Below, piece by piece: positions 33,558 to 42,514 of a stretch of 64,000 nt of DNA. Both the position numbers and the translations under genes were made by a program. The notes below the pieces were generated by a model that saw only the letters and a list, made by a program, of their open reading frames with translations, was not told the origin of the DNA and did no database searches. The stretch is from Bacillus sp. FSL H8-0547. GTDB lineage: Bacteria > Bacillota > Bacilli > Bacillales > Bacillaceae. The stretch lies in assembly GCA_038002745.1 (NCBI GenBank), contig JBBODD010000001.1, positions 806,001 to 870,000 on the forward strand. Reading direction: 5' to 3'. Positions within the stretch are counted from its first letter, which is position 1. Each line of letters starts with the position of its first letter.

Positions 33558-34979
33558 TTAAAGAGTTGCCTTTTTCAAATAATCCAATGCGTACGAGACG
33601 GCTGATTTTCCCTGGTCGATGCAGTCGGGGATGCCGACTCCTGCGTAGGAGGCACCGGCCAGGAACATGCCAGGATAGTTGTTCATGATTTTTTCTTTTA
33701 CTTTATGGACTTCTTCCTGGTGGCCCACGTTGTATTGGGGCATGGCCTGGTTCCATCTTGAAACGACTGTGAATTCAGGTTTTTGATCCAATTTCATAAT
33801 TTTATTCAAATCTTCCAGGACGGCTGAAATGATTTCGTGATCCGGCTGTTCTACAATGGCCTGGTCGCCTGCTTTTCCTACGTATGCACGGATAAGCGCT
33901 TTTCCTTTTGGGACGGTATGCGGCCACTTGCGGTGGGTCCAGGTGCAGGCAGTGATTGTATAATCGCCGTTTCTGGAAATCACAAATCCCGTTCCGTTTC
34001 CTTCAATCGCGACAGCATCCTCAGGGAAAGCCATGGCTACCGTTGCAACAGAAGTAGAAGGCATTTCCTGCATGTACTGAAAGTTTTCCTTGTCCGGAAG
34101 CATGCCTGCAGTGTGCTGATGTGGAGTGGTCACAATTAATGTGTCAGCTTCCATCCTCTCCCCGCTGCTAAGCTTTAGGGTATATTGAGCACCTGATTTT
34201 TCGATGGCCTCAACTTTGATCCCTTTTAGGATCCGGGTATCTGTCAGCTTGCTTTCAGCAGCGTCGACCAAGCTTTGAAGCCCGCCTTTAACAGTCTGGA
34301 AAATGCCTTTTTTTCTGGAAGGCTCATGTTTTTGGTTTGATGCAGGAAGTCCTTTTTTCATTCCCAGTATCAGGCTTCTGTGATCCTGCTCGACTTTATG
34401 GAATTGCGGGAAGGTGGACAGGAGGCTCAGCTTGTCGATATCTCCGGCATAGATTCCTGAAAGCAGCGGTTCGATCAGATTCTCAACCACTTCATTTCCA
34501 AGGCGCCTTCTGAAAAAATGCCCCAATGACTGGTCGCCCTGCTCTCTGCCTGCAGGCATGATAAAGTCGCCTGCTGCCCGTGCTTTTCCAAGAACGGAAA
34601 AAAGGCCTGTTGTGACAAACGGCATAATTTGAGTTGGTATACCCATAACAGCACCGGCCGGGATTGGATGAAGCCGTTCTCCTACAAGTACGTATGATCT
34701 TCCGGTTGCGTTGTTGACAAGCTCAGAACCCAGTCCGACGTCTCTTACAAACTGCGGGCCGCTCGTTTTTCGCTCCAGAAAAGAATCAGGTCCGCGCTCG
34801 ATAATAAAGCCGTCCTTATGAACCGTCTGAATCTTCCCGCCAAGCCGGGGACTTGATTCAATGAGAACCGTTTCAGCCTGCAGGTTTTGTTCGCGTATTT
34901 CTTTTTGCATGTAAAATGCCGCGGATAATCCTGTGATTCCCCCGCCAATGATGACAACTTTTTTCTTTTTGCCAGTCAT
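33558..34979 (-). CDS. hemY: Coproporphyrinogen III oxidase (HemY/CgoX)
   Basis: FAD enzyme of the coproporphyrin-dependent haem pathway; oxidises coproporphyrinogen III to coproporphyrin III. The 473-residue protein has the dinucleotide-binding motif VVIIGGGITGLSAAF (residues 8-22), a LGGKIQTVHKDGF block, GPDSF, and a C-terminal FAD contact in AGASYAGVGIPDCIDQGKSAV. It is the last gene of hemE-hemH-hemY, 81 bp after hemH. A hairpin lies in that gap (35031-35059). ATG after AAGGCGAT. In B. subtilis yhgD follows directly; here the island of 26-33.4 kb has been placed between them. Confidence 0.94.
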   Translation of the reverse strand: MTGKKKKVVIIGGGITGLSAAFYMQKEIREQNLQAETVLIESSPRLGGKIQTVHKDGFIIERGPDSFLERKTSGPQFVRDVGLGSELVNNATGRSYVLVGERLHPIPAGAVMGIPTQIMPFVTTGLFSVLGKARAAGDFIMPAGREQGDQSLGHFFRRRLGNEVVENLIEPLLSGIYAGDIDKLSLLSTFPQFHKVEQDHRSLILGMKKGLPASNQKHEPSRKKGIFQTVKGGLQSLVDAAESKLTDTRILKGIKVEAIEKSGAQYTLKLSSGERMEADTLIVTTPHQHTAGMLPDKENFQYMQEMPSTSVATVAMAFPEDAVAIEGNGTGFVISRNGDYTITACTWTHRKWPHTVPKGKALIRAYVGKAGDQAIVEQPDHEIISAVLEDLNKIMKLDQKPEFTVVSRWNQAMPQYNVGHQEEVHKVKEKIMNNYPGMFLAGASYAGVGIPDCIDQGKSAVSYALDYLKKATL

Positions 34980-35060
34980 TGTTTATCGCCTTCTTTTTTG
35001 TTTACTTTTGTGCATCACATATTTGAGCGGAGCTTCACTTGCTGAAACTCCGCTTCATTT

Positions 35061-35999
35061 CTACTTTTTCATGCCAAGTTCTTTAAGAACGACAGTTGAA
35101 AGACAGTCAATAAACTCTTTCTTCGCATTTGGCATTTCAGGACGGTAATAGTTAGCGCCCAGTTCATCTGTTATGATTTTGCATTCATAATCATTGTCAT
35201 ACAGAACCTCAAGGTGATCTGCTACAAATCCAACCGGAATGTATACAAATGTCCGGTACCCTTTCTGTTCAAAAAGGTCTCTTGTCAGATCCTGAACGTC
35301 AGGTCCAAGCCACGGCTCAGGCGTATTGCCCGCACTTTGCCACCCAGTCTCATAGTGCGTGATGCCGGCTGCTTTTGCAATAAGATCTGCCGTTTCCTGC
35401 AGCTGTTCAGGGTAAGGATCGCCGGCAGCGATAATCTTTTCAGGAAGGCTGTGGGCAGAGACAATCAGAACAGCCTTTTCGCGTTCATCTTCTGTCATCT
35501 TAGCATAGGTTTCTTCTACTTTTTTCGCCCAGTAATCAATAAACTTAGGCTCTTTGTACCAGCTTTCAACAGACGTAATAGCCGGTCCGCCGAGATTTTC
35601 GGCTTCCTGCTTAGCACGTCCATTGTAGGACTTGACGCTGAATGTTGAGAAGTGGGGAGCAAGAACGATGCTGACAGCTTCTTCAATTCCGTCTTCTTTC
35701 ATTTGTTTCACGGCGTCTTCAACGAATGGCTCGATGTGCTTCAGCCCAAGATACATTTTGAATACGACTTCATCCTGAACGGCATTCAAATGCTCTTCCA
35801 GTGATTTGGCCTGATCAAGCGTGATTTTGGCGAGCGGCGAAATGCCGCCGATTGCCTCGTAGCGGTCTTTTAAATCCTGCAGCATCTCAGGAGCAGGCGC
35901 GCGGCCGTGTCTGATATGTGTGTAATAGCGTTCAATGTCTTCTTCTTTATATGGTGTTCCGTATGCCATTACAAGAAGACCCATTGTTTTCTTTGTCAT
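35061..35999 (-). CDS. hemH: Coproporphyrin ferrochelatase (HemH/CpfC)
   Basis: Inserts ferrous iron into coproporphyrin III. The 312-residue protein shows the family N-terminus [23 protein letters not shown], the metal-site histidine in [14 protein letters not shown] (about residue 180), the SAHSLPEKI motif and a C-terminal [16 protein letters not shown] containing the conserved glutamate. Start at ATG 35999, seven bases after GAGGTG; an ATG two codons earlier overlaps that site. It lies 66 bp after hemE in the hemEHY operon. Confidence 0.95.
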   Translation of the reverse strand: MTKKTMGLLVMAYGTPYKEEDIERYYTHIRHGRAPAPEMLQDLKDRYEAIGGISPLAKITLDQAKSLEEHLNAVQDEVVFKMYLGLKHIEPFVEDAVKQMKEDGIEEAVSIVLAPHFSTFSVKSYNGRAKQEAENLGGPAITSVESWYKEPKFIDYWAKKVEETYAKMTEDEREKAVLIVSAHSLPEKIIAAGDPYPEQLQETADLIAKAAGITHYETGWQSAGNTPEPWLGPDVQDLTRDLFEQKGYRTFVYIPVGFVADHLEVLYDNDYECKIITDELGANYYRPEMPNAKKEFIDCLSTVVLKELGMKK

Positions 36000-36065
36000 T
36001 TTCATACACCTCTTTTGGATTCGTTCTGATTCTTATTTTGCCATTCCTGAGGTCAGGATTCCAAA

Positions 36066-37124
36066 TTAGATGCTCCGCGCACTCTTGGCATTTTTTGTAT
36101 AGTCATGAATGAAAGCTGTCAGTCTTTTTAAAACGTCCGGATTAACAGACGGGAAAACGCCGTGTCCGAGGTTGAAAATATATCCGTCCTGCTTCATTCC
36201 CTGGTCAAGAATATGCTTGGCGCGCTCTTCAATGACGTCCCATGGAGCAAGAAGAATAGCCGGATCAAGGTTCCCCATCAGTGTTTTCGTCAGACCCATT
36301 TCTCTTGCCTGATCAACCTGTAGTCTCCAGTCGAGTCCGACAACATCAAGCGGAAGGTCATGCCAGTCGCGTGCAAGATGGCTTGCTCCGACTCCGAACA
36401 TGATCATTGGCACATTTTCTTCCTTCATTGCGGAAAAAATGCGCTCCATCACAGGTTTTATATAATAACGGTAGTCGGTTTCATTTAAAGCCCCTACCCA
36501 TGAATCGAAAATTTGAAACGCTTTTGCCCCGGCCTTAATTTGAGCCTTTAAGTAGACAATCGTCATTTCTGCGAGCTTGTCCATCAAAGCAAACCATGCC
36601 TTTGGTTCTGCATACATGAATGCTTTTGTCTTATTGTAGCTTTTTGACGGTCCGCCCTCGATCATGTAGCTTGCCATCGTGAAAGGAGCTCCCGCAAATC
36701 CGATCAGCGGCACGTTCAGCTGCTCCTGCGTTAAAAGCTTAATGGTATCAAGCACATACGGAATGTCGCTTTCAGGATCAATTTCTCCAAGCTTTTCAAC
36801 ATCTGCGAAAGAGCGGATCGGATTGTCAATGACCGGTCCGACGCCGGACTTGATTTCTACATCTACCCCTATTGATGGAAGCGGTGTCATGATATCCTTA
36901 TATAAAATTGCTGCATCTACGCCGTACTGCTCTACCGGCAATCTCGTCACATAGGCACACAGCTCAGGCTGATGCGTGATTTCAAACAGACTGTATTTCT
37001 CTTTAATCGCACGGTATTCAGGCTGCGAACGGCCTGCCTGTCTCATATACCATACCGGAACGTGATCTGTTTTTTCCCCTCTGCACGCCTTAAGGAATGT
37101 ATCATTAAACTGCAAATCCGTCAT
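36066..37124 (-). CDS. hemE: Uroporphyrinogen decarboxylase
   Basis: Decarboxylates uroporphyrinogen III to coproporphyrinogen III in the cytosol. The 352-residue protein carries [17 protein letters not shown] near the N-terminus (the active-site arginines), [16 protein letters not shown] and FNLGHGVFP near the end. First gene of hemEHY. The 187-bp space before it holds the pbpF stop hairpin and should hold the operon promoter. Confidence 0.96.
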   Translation of the reverse strand: MTDLQFNDTFLKACRGEKTDHVPVWYMRQAGRSQPEYRAIKEKYSLFEITHQPELCAYVTRLPVEQYGVDAAILYKDIMTPLPSIGVDVEIKSGVGPVIDNPIRSFADVEKLGEIDPESDIPYVLDTIKLLTQEQLNVPLIGFAGAPFTMASYMIEGGPSKSYNKTKAFMYAEPKAWFALMDKLAEMTIVYLKAQIKAGAKAFQIFDSWVGALNETDYRYYIKPVMERIFSAMKEENVPMIMFGVGASHLARDWHDLPLDVVGLDWRLQVDQAREMGLTKTLMGNLDPAILLAPWDVIEERAKHILDQGMKQDGYIFNLGHGVFPSVNPDVLKRLTAFIHDYTKNAKSARSI

Positions 37125-37285
37125 AAATCCTCAAATCCACCTTTCTATGTATGCTGTTCCTCAAATAGAAACAGCGCTGCGCAGACAAACCGCGCCTTCC
37201 CTATGTTTTTGCTTCTTACACTATAACTGTTTCACAACTGGTTGTATAGATTTCACATTTAAATGTCAAAAAATTGACGTAATCA

Positions 37286-37312
37286 AGCAGCATGCGGAAT
37301 CTGCATGCTGCT
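37286..37312 (-). terminator. Hairpin at the end of pbpF
   Basis: Perfect 10-bp stem AGCAGCATGC/GCATGCTGCT at the stop codon. The T run on the minus strand comes only about 11 bases later, so termination may be partial and pbpF transcripts may read into hemE. Confidence 0.45.
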
Positions 37313-39453
37313 CATAGACCGGATGAAAAAAGCTCTGGTTTGACAGGATCTGATCCTTTGCCTTCCTGGTCTGTCTGCTCATTATACGGAACGACTTTGT
37401 ATTCTGCGTTTGAAAAGAGATTGGAATAAGGAATCTCAAACGAATTCTCACCCTTAACAAACCCTACTAGCTTGTCTTTGCTTCCGCTTGTCTCATAAAT
37501 TCTGTAGATGACGCGGTCATCTTTCTGCGCATCCCATTTTAAAGTGACGGTGAAAAGGCCAAGTGCTTTAAACGTATACCCTGCCTTTACTTCTCCCAGA
37601 TTCTTCAGTCTGATCGGCTCTTCAAGATCTTCTACGCCGTCAGGCATCCGGAATGCCGCTTTCCGGCCTTTACCGGACTCATTCAGGATCTCTTTGAAAA
37701 GGCGTGTAGGATAGGAGCTTCCCTGCTTAAGATACTGCTTGCTGTCCGTGCGGTCATATCCCATCCAGAGAGCTCCGGAAACAGAAGGGGTATACCCGAC
37801 AAACCATGCATCCTTCACGGCGCCATCTACACCGGTAAATGAAGTCGTGCCCGTTTTGCCGGCAAGCTCGCCCTCATAAGTTCCAGTCCTTGCTGTCCCT
37901 TCATTCACAACCTCTTCAAGCATTCTTGTCATGTTCCAGGCAGTCTGTGCGGAAAAAATCCGTTTCTTTACGCGCTCTGGTGCCGATACTTCTTTAGCAT
38001 CGCGGTCTGTAATCTTTTGGATAAAATACGGCTCACTGTATACACCGTATTGCGCAAAAGCTCTGTACGCGTTTGCCATCTGAAGAGGTGTTACTCCGTT
38101 TTTAAGTCCGCCAAGCGCAATGGAGAGGCCGTTGTCTTCAATGCTCAGGCCGGATTTTTCCAAGTACTTTTTGCTGGTTGAGACACCCATTTCATTTAAT
38201 GTCCACACAGCCGGAGCATTTTTGGAGGCCGTTATCGCATCGTACATCGTAACCTCTTCATCGTATTGGCGGTCGTTGTTTTTAGGCTGATAGCCATCAT
38301 ATGAGACAGGCTTGTCTTCAAGCAGGGAGTATGGCCCGAATTCTTCTTCCTCCATGGCTGGAGCATAAACGGCAATCGGCTTGAAAGTAGAGCCCGGCTG
38401 ACGCCTTGTCGTCACGCGGTTGTACCCTTTTTGCACGTAATTCCGGCCGCCGATGGCAGCCTTGATACCGCCGGTCTTGTTGTCAATCAGGACAAATGCT
38501 CCTTCTGCGCCTTTTGTCGTTCCTGGGAAATACGCATCTTTCTGGAACAGTTCGTAGGCGGTCTTTTGCATATCTGCATCAAGTGGCACTGTGACTGTAT
38601 ATCCGCCCCGCATCAGTTCTTCATTTGAGAGGCTGTATCTTTCTTCCGCTTCATCCATCACCATGTCGATATAGGAGGTAAGCCATGGAGTCTCAGACTC
38701 CTCAGAAATCGAAAGTCCGAGCGTCCTTCCCTGGGATCTGACAACTTCCTCAGCCGTCAGATAGCCCTGATCACCCATTAAAGAAAGGATTGTGTCCCTC
38801 CGTTCTTTGCTTTTTTCCGGATGAAGGACAGGAGAATAATTGGAAGGTGCTTTAGGAATTCCTGCAAGCATCGCTCCTTCTTCAACCGTCAGATCCTTTA
38901 CCTCTTTATTAAAATAATAAAGCGATGCGCTCTGGATCCCGTATGCACCGTGGCCGAAATAAACCTGATTTAAATAAAGCTCAAGCAGTTTGCTTTTGCT
39001 GTATTTGTTCTCAAGGCTCATGGCAATGGCGGCTTCCTTGGCTTTCCTTAGCACAGATTTTTCAGTAGTCAAAAATGTGTTTTTTGCAAGCTGCTGGGTG
39101 ATGGTGCTTCCGCCCTCCACCTTCCCGCCGGCAAGCAAATCCCTGTACAAAGCCCTTGAAATGGCTTTTAAATCGATGCCGTTATGTTCGTAAAACCGTT
39201 TATCCTCAACAGCTATAAACGCTTCGCGGACGTGAACGGGAATTTCTTTGATCGAGACAGGCTCCCGGTTCTGCAAATACAGTTCAGCCACCTTGCTGCC
39301 TTCAGGATCAACAAGCGTCGTCGTAGAATCCATCACAAGCTTTTTCTCATCAATGGAATAGTCTCCAATGACAAGGATGATGAGGTAAACTGCCAGGGCA
39401 ATAATAGCTGTCAGCAGAGCTGCCAGAGCCGAAAGAATGACTTTTTTTCGCAT
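37312..39453 (-). CDS. pbpF: Class A penicillin-binding protein, PbpF-like
   Basis: Bifunctional cell-wall enzyme that polymerises and cross-links peptidoglycan outside the membrane. The 713-residue protein has an N-terminal anchor (about residues 8-30). The glycosyltransferase domain (EDKRFYEHNG near 86, GGSTITQQLAKN near 118) is followed by the transpeptidase domain: STFKP near 354, ASKNAP, and KTGTTSFTGVDG near 533. The C-terminal 80 residues look like a fibronectin-type domain. It lies upstream of hemE on the same strand, as B. subtilis pbpF does. Confidence 0.94.
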   Translation of the reverse strand: MRKKVILSALAALLTAIIALAVYLIILVIGDYSIDEKKLVMDSTTTLVDPEGSKVAELYLQNREPVSIKEIPVHVREAFIAVEDKRFYEHNGIDLKAISRALYRDLLAGGKVEGGSTITQQLAKNTFLTTEKSVLRKAKEAAIAMSLENKYSKSKLLELYLNQVYFGHGAYGIQSASLYYFNKEVKDLTVEEGAMLAGIPKAPSNYSPVLHPEKSKERRDTILSLMGDQGYLTAEEVVRSQGRTLGLSISEESETPWLTSYIDMVMDEAEERYSLSNEELMRGGYTVTVPLDADMQKTAYELFQKDAYFPGTTKGAEGAFVLIDNKTGGIKAAIGGRNYVQKGYNRVTTRRQPGSTFKPIAVYAPAMEEEEFGPYSLLEDKPVSYDGYQPKNNDRQYDEEVTMYDAITASKNAPAVWTLNEMGVSTSKKYLEKSGLSIEDNGLSIALGGLKNGVTPLQMANAYRAFAQYGVYSEPYFIQKITDRDAKEVSAPERVKKRIFSAQTAWNMTRMLEEVVNEGTARTGTYEGELAGKTGTTSFTGVDGAVKDAWFVGYTPSVSGALWMGYDRTDSKQYLKQGSSYPTRLFKEILNESGKGRKAAFRMPDGVEDLEEPIRLKNLGEVKAGYTFKALGLFTVTLKWDAQKDDRVIYRIYETSGSKDKLVGFVKGENSFEIPYSNLFSNAEYKVVPYNEQTDQEGKGSDPVKPELFSSGL

Positions 39454-39550
39454 GCTGTCACCTGCGTTCCGTAGATTTATACATGTTTAGTATTGTTAAA
39501 AAAAGGGTTGAATATGTAAGCAGAGGCTCATAATAGCCTTCTTTGTCCAG

Positions 39551-39565
39551 TCATTGTTATAATGA
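39551..39565. promoter_or_regulatory. 7-1-7 inverted repeat over the hmoB -10 region
   Basis: TCATTGTTATAATGA is a 7-1-7 palindrome with one mismatch and contains TATAAT. The geometry is that of Fur/PerR-type boxes, but the bases match either consensus only partly. Confidence 0.4.
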
Positions 39566-39587
39566 AACAAAAAGAGGTGTATGTAAA

Positions 39588-40094
39588 ATGAACTTTTATG
39601 TCACATTTGGAACTCCGGAATACCTGGCAAAAACCGCCGCAGAACACGCAGATGAAAACATGCTGCTTATGCAGAATGAAGATAAGGGCATCCTTCTTCA
39701 TGAAAGCGAATCCGCTTCCCTTTTTAAAGAGCCTAAAAAATATGAAGTGCTTGATGGAGTGGGAGATTTCAAGACTGGCAGCTACGCCGTTTTGAACAAT
39801 ATACCTGTCACAGACGAAGGCAGACCGCTATTTGAACAGCGCTTCAAAGAGCGTGCCCGCATGATCGAAAACGAACCGGGATTTGCGGCAATCCGCGTCC
39901 TGAGACCTGTTCATGATGACACATACGTCATCTTAACACTTTGGGATAAAGAAGAATCATTTAAAAACTGGCAGCAGTCACAGTCCTACGCAAAAGCCCA
40001 TAAAAAACGCGGAACAAGCGAGGGCATGGATCAAAAGCCGATTTTCCCGAGACCTTCTTACGTAACGACCTATCAGGCTGTGAAAGAATACTAA
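39588..40094 (+). CDS. hmoB: Haem-degrading monooxygenase, HmoB-like
   Basis: A 168-residue protein of the antibiotic-biosynthesis-monooxygenase fold; B. subtilis HmoB (YhgC) opens the haem ring and releases iron. The N-terminal half is the extra domain typical of HmoB. The catalytic ABM part (about residues 75-160) contains FKERARMIENEPGFAAIRVLRP, TYVILTLWDKEESFKNW and AKAHKK. ATG 39588 with AGAGGTG upstream; the longer frame from 39543 crosses the promoter. Divergent from pbpF, next to the haem synthesis genes. Confidence 0.9.
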   Translation: MNFYVTFGTPEYLAKTAAEHADENMLLMQNEDKGILLHESESASLFKEPKKYEVLDGVGDFKTGSYAVLNNIPVTDEGRPLFEQRFKERARMIENEPGFAAIRVLRPVHDDTYVILTLWDKEESFKNWQQSQSYAKAHKKRGTSEGMDQKPIFPRPSYVTTYQAVKEY

Positions 40095-40102
40095 AAGAAC
40101 CG

Positions 40103-40132
40103 CTCCTCCGCCCATAGTGCGGAGGAGTTTTT
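40103..40132 (+). terminator. Terminator of hmoB
   Basis: Stem CTCCTCCGC/GCGGAGGAG with a 6-nt loop, followed by five T. Confidence 0.88.
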
Positions 40133-40241
40133 CACATCTAAATTGCGACACTATTTCCTTGGAAATGACACAAATCCCTCCAGTTTCTTTACCCGTCTTT
40201 CATTTTCCGCTAACACTCACACCCGCTGATTCAATACATAA

Positions 40242-40273
40242 CCTGTATAAAAAACACCAGGCATTTATACAGG
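40242..40273 (+). promoter_or_regulatory. Hairpin that masks the yhfA ribosome-binding site
   Basis: CCTGTATAAA (40242-40251) pairs perfectly with TTTATACAGG (40264-40273) across a 12-nt loop. The 3' arm includes the first bases of the AGGAGTGA ribosome site, ten bases before the ATG. Confidence 0.5.
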
Positions 40274-40283
40274 AGTGATTTCC

Positions 40284-41669
40284 ATGGGAGTTGAGTTAAC
40301 ACTCATTCACTGGGTTTATGTTTTATTTATTATCAGCATCGTTGGATTTATGCTCTTCAGGCGCGATACAACGATGATCAGCATTATTGGCATCATTGTC
40401 ATTTCTTTTGCTGCGAGTCAATCTGTGAGCCATTCCATAACAAGCGTGTTTAATAGCTTCATATTTGCCATAACCGAGCTGCTTCCTACCATATTGGTCA
40501 TCTCAATTATTGTGTCGATGAGCAGAATTTTAGAGATTACAGGAATTAATGAATCGATGGTTTCCCCGTTCACAAAGTTCATCCGAAATCCAACTCTTGC
40601 CTACTGGACCATCGGGCTGCTGATGATGGCGATATCTTGGTTTTTCTGGCCGTCTCCCGCAGTTGCGCTGATTGGAGCCGTTCTTCTTCCGGTGGCGGTT
40701 AAAGCCGGTCTTCCGGCGCTCGGTGTTGCGATGGCCATGAATTTGTTCGGTCATGGCATAGCCCTGTCCGGAGATTTTGTCATTCAGGCAGCCCCAAAAC
40801 TCACCTCTGATGCGGCCGGTCTTCCGATAGGAGACGTGATTCAGGCATCCATTCCTCTCGTGATTGTCATGGGAGCTGTAACAACTATTACGGCTTACGT
40901 GTTCCTTATGAGAGACCTGAAACGCGGCAAGCCATTTCCTGCATTAACGATGCCTGTGCTGGAAGAGAAAAAAACACAGCTTCTGTCAGGCAAAATGAAA
41001 CTTTTTATGGCCCTGCTGATACCTGTGCTGTTTGTCATTGACATCGTGTTAATGGCAAAGCTTAATCTTCAGGGGGGCAGCGCAACGGCTCTGATAGGTG
41101 GAACTGCTCTGGTCATTTTAATGGCCGTTTGTGTGCTTGCCCATAAAAATGCCAGTCTGGAAAAAACTACGGGATATATGATTGAAGGTTTTCAATTCGG
41201 TTTCAAGGTTTTCGGGCCTGTCATTCCGATAGCTGCCTTCTTCTACCTGGGAGATGCGGGCTTTATCAAAATTGTAGGCGATTATCTGCCAAAAGCTTCA
41301 CAGGGAATTGTCAACGACCTGGGGGTTGCACTCGCCTCTGTCGTCCCGCTCACAAAAGAGATCGGCGCCATCACCCTGACAGGCGTGGGCGTCCTGACAG
41401 GACTTGACGGCTCAGGCTTCTCAGGCATTTCCCTTGCAGGTTCCATTGCCAATCTTTTCTCTGCTGCCATTGGAACAGGTGCTGCAACGCTGACCGCTCT
41501 TGGACAGATCACCGCCATTTGGGTAGGAGGCGGAACCCTTATCCCCTGGGCTTTAATCCCTGCAGCAGCCATATGCGGAGTTGATCCGTTTGAACTTGCC
41601 AGAAGAAACTTGCTCCCCGTGACAATCGGGCTTGCAGTGACTACTATTGTGGCGATGTTCTTAATTTAA
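40284..41669 (+). CDS. yhfA: YhfA-like integral membrane transporter
   Basis: A 461-residue polytopic membrane protein with about twelve hydrophobic segments and an internal repeated organisation, like ion-transporter-superfamily carriers (NhaC, GntP or dicarboxylate types). Motifs seen are SWFFWPSPAVALIGAVLLPVA-type re-entrant segments in each half and GIALSGDFVIQAAPK. B. subtilis YhfA has the same length and position. The substrate is unknown. Start at ATG 40284 after AGGAGTGA; an upstream GTG overlaps that site. A hairpin covers the ribosome site. Confidence 0.8.
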   Translation: MGVELTLIHWVYVLFIISIVGFMLFRRDTTMISIIGIIVISFAASQSVSHSITSVFNSFIFAITELLPTILVISIIVSMSRILEITGINESMVSPFTKFIRNPTLAYWTIGLLMMAISWFFWPSPAVALIGAVLLPVAVKAGLPALGVAMAMNLFGHGIALSGDFVIQAAPKLTSDAAGLPIGDVIQASIPLVIVMGAVTTITAYVFLMRDLKRGKPFPALTMPVLEEKKTQLLSGKMKLFMALLIPVLFVIDIVLMAKLNLQGGSATALIGGTALVILMAVCVLAHKNASLEKTTGYMIEGFQFGFKVFGPVIPIAAFFYLGDAGFIKIVGDYLPKASQGIVNDLGVALASVVPLTKEIGAITLTGVGVLTGLDGSGFSGISLAGSIANLFSAAIGTGAATLTALGQITAIWVGGGTLIPWALIPAAAICGVDPFELARRNLLPVTIGLAVTTIVAMFLI

Positions 41670-41694
41670 ATGAGTAAAAGAATAATAAAAGGAC

Positions 41695-41732
41695 AAAAAC
41701 AGGCACTCTCATCAAGAGAATGCCTGTTTTTT
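41695..41732. terminator. Bidirectional terminator between yhfA and the PAP2 gene
   Basis: AACAGGCACTCTC pairs with GAGAATGCCTGTT with one mismatch; A run before, six T after. Confidence 0.82.
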
Positions 41733-42381
41733 AAGCAGAAACGCCGCCTTTTTTCCTTTTTGCAGCAGCAAGCAGATTCTTTGCCCATTCATAAATAAGA
41801 ATGGTCCCAAGAAGAAAAACGAGGCCGATGAAGTACCCGCCAATCACATCTGTAGCATAATGCGAATTGGTGATGACGCGGCTGATCCCAATCAAGGCCA
41901 TTAACAGAACAACCGCTGCCCAAATCCCTTTTTTATGAGCAGGAGACTTGATTTTTTCAATGATCATATAGGCAAATAGACCATAAAAGATGACGCCTAC
42001 CATGGCATGCCCGCTCGGAAAGCTGAACCCTTCTTCAAGATGAAGCGGCTCCGGCGGACGTTCTCTTGCCGTCACGCTTTTAAGAAATTTGTTTAAAACA
42101 TCTCCAAGATACACCGCCAAACCAATCATCAGCGGCTGAAGATAATGCCTGAATAACAGAATGAGCACAACAATGGCTAATGCAAGCAGACTGATGATGC
42201 CAGGTTTTGAAGCAAGATAGCCTATTCCCTCAAAAAACGCAAGCATGCCCTCTGACTGCTGGATGATTTGGACAAGTTGCGACACTCCATCATCTGCAGG
42301 CTTTACTAAAGCCGTGCGGATGAGAACGTACAGAATGAGAACTGCCAGAAGACATCCTCCCATAATCGAAATCTTTTTCAC
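41731..42381 (-). CDS. PAP2-family phosphatase
   Basis: A 216-residue membrane protein with six helices and the three-part PAP2 signature: K-x6-RP in KSVTARERPPEP, PSGHA in FSFPSGHAMVGV, and S-R-x5-H-x3-D in ISRVITNSHYATDVIGG. Members dephosphorylate phosphatidic acid, phosphatidylglycerol phosphate or undecaprenyl pyrophosphate outside the membrane. Which applies here cannot be told. Start at GTG 42381, seven bases after GGAAGGTG; the upstream extension is rejected. Monocistronic. Confidence 0.88.
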   Translation of the reverse strand: MKKISIMGGCLLAVLILYVLIRTALVKPADDGVSQLVQIIQQSEGMLAFFEGIGYLASKPGIISLLALAIVVLILLFRHYLQPLMIGLAVYLGDVLNKFLKSVTARERPPEPLHLEEGFSFPSGHAMVGVIFYGLFAYMIIEKIKSPAHKKGIWAAVVLLMALIGISRVITNSHYATDVIGGYFIGLVFLLGTILIYEWAKNLLAAAKRKKGGVSA

Positions 42382-42514
42382 CTTTTCACACCTTCCAGAT
42401 TTAAATCTTGTAATTTTCAAACAACTTCCCTAAAATTGACCTAATATCAGAATTTATTTTATCTTATGAATCGTTTGGCGAATATATATTTTTAAAAAGA
42501 AAGGATGAAGTGAT

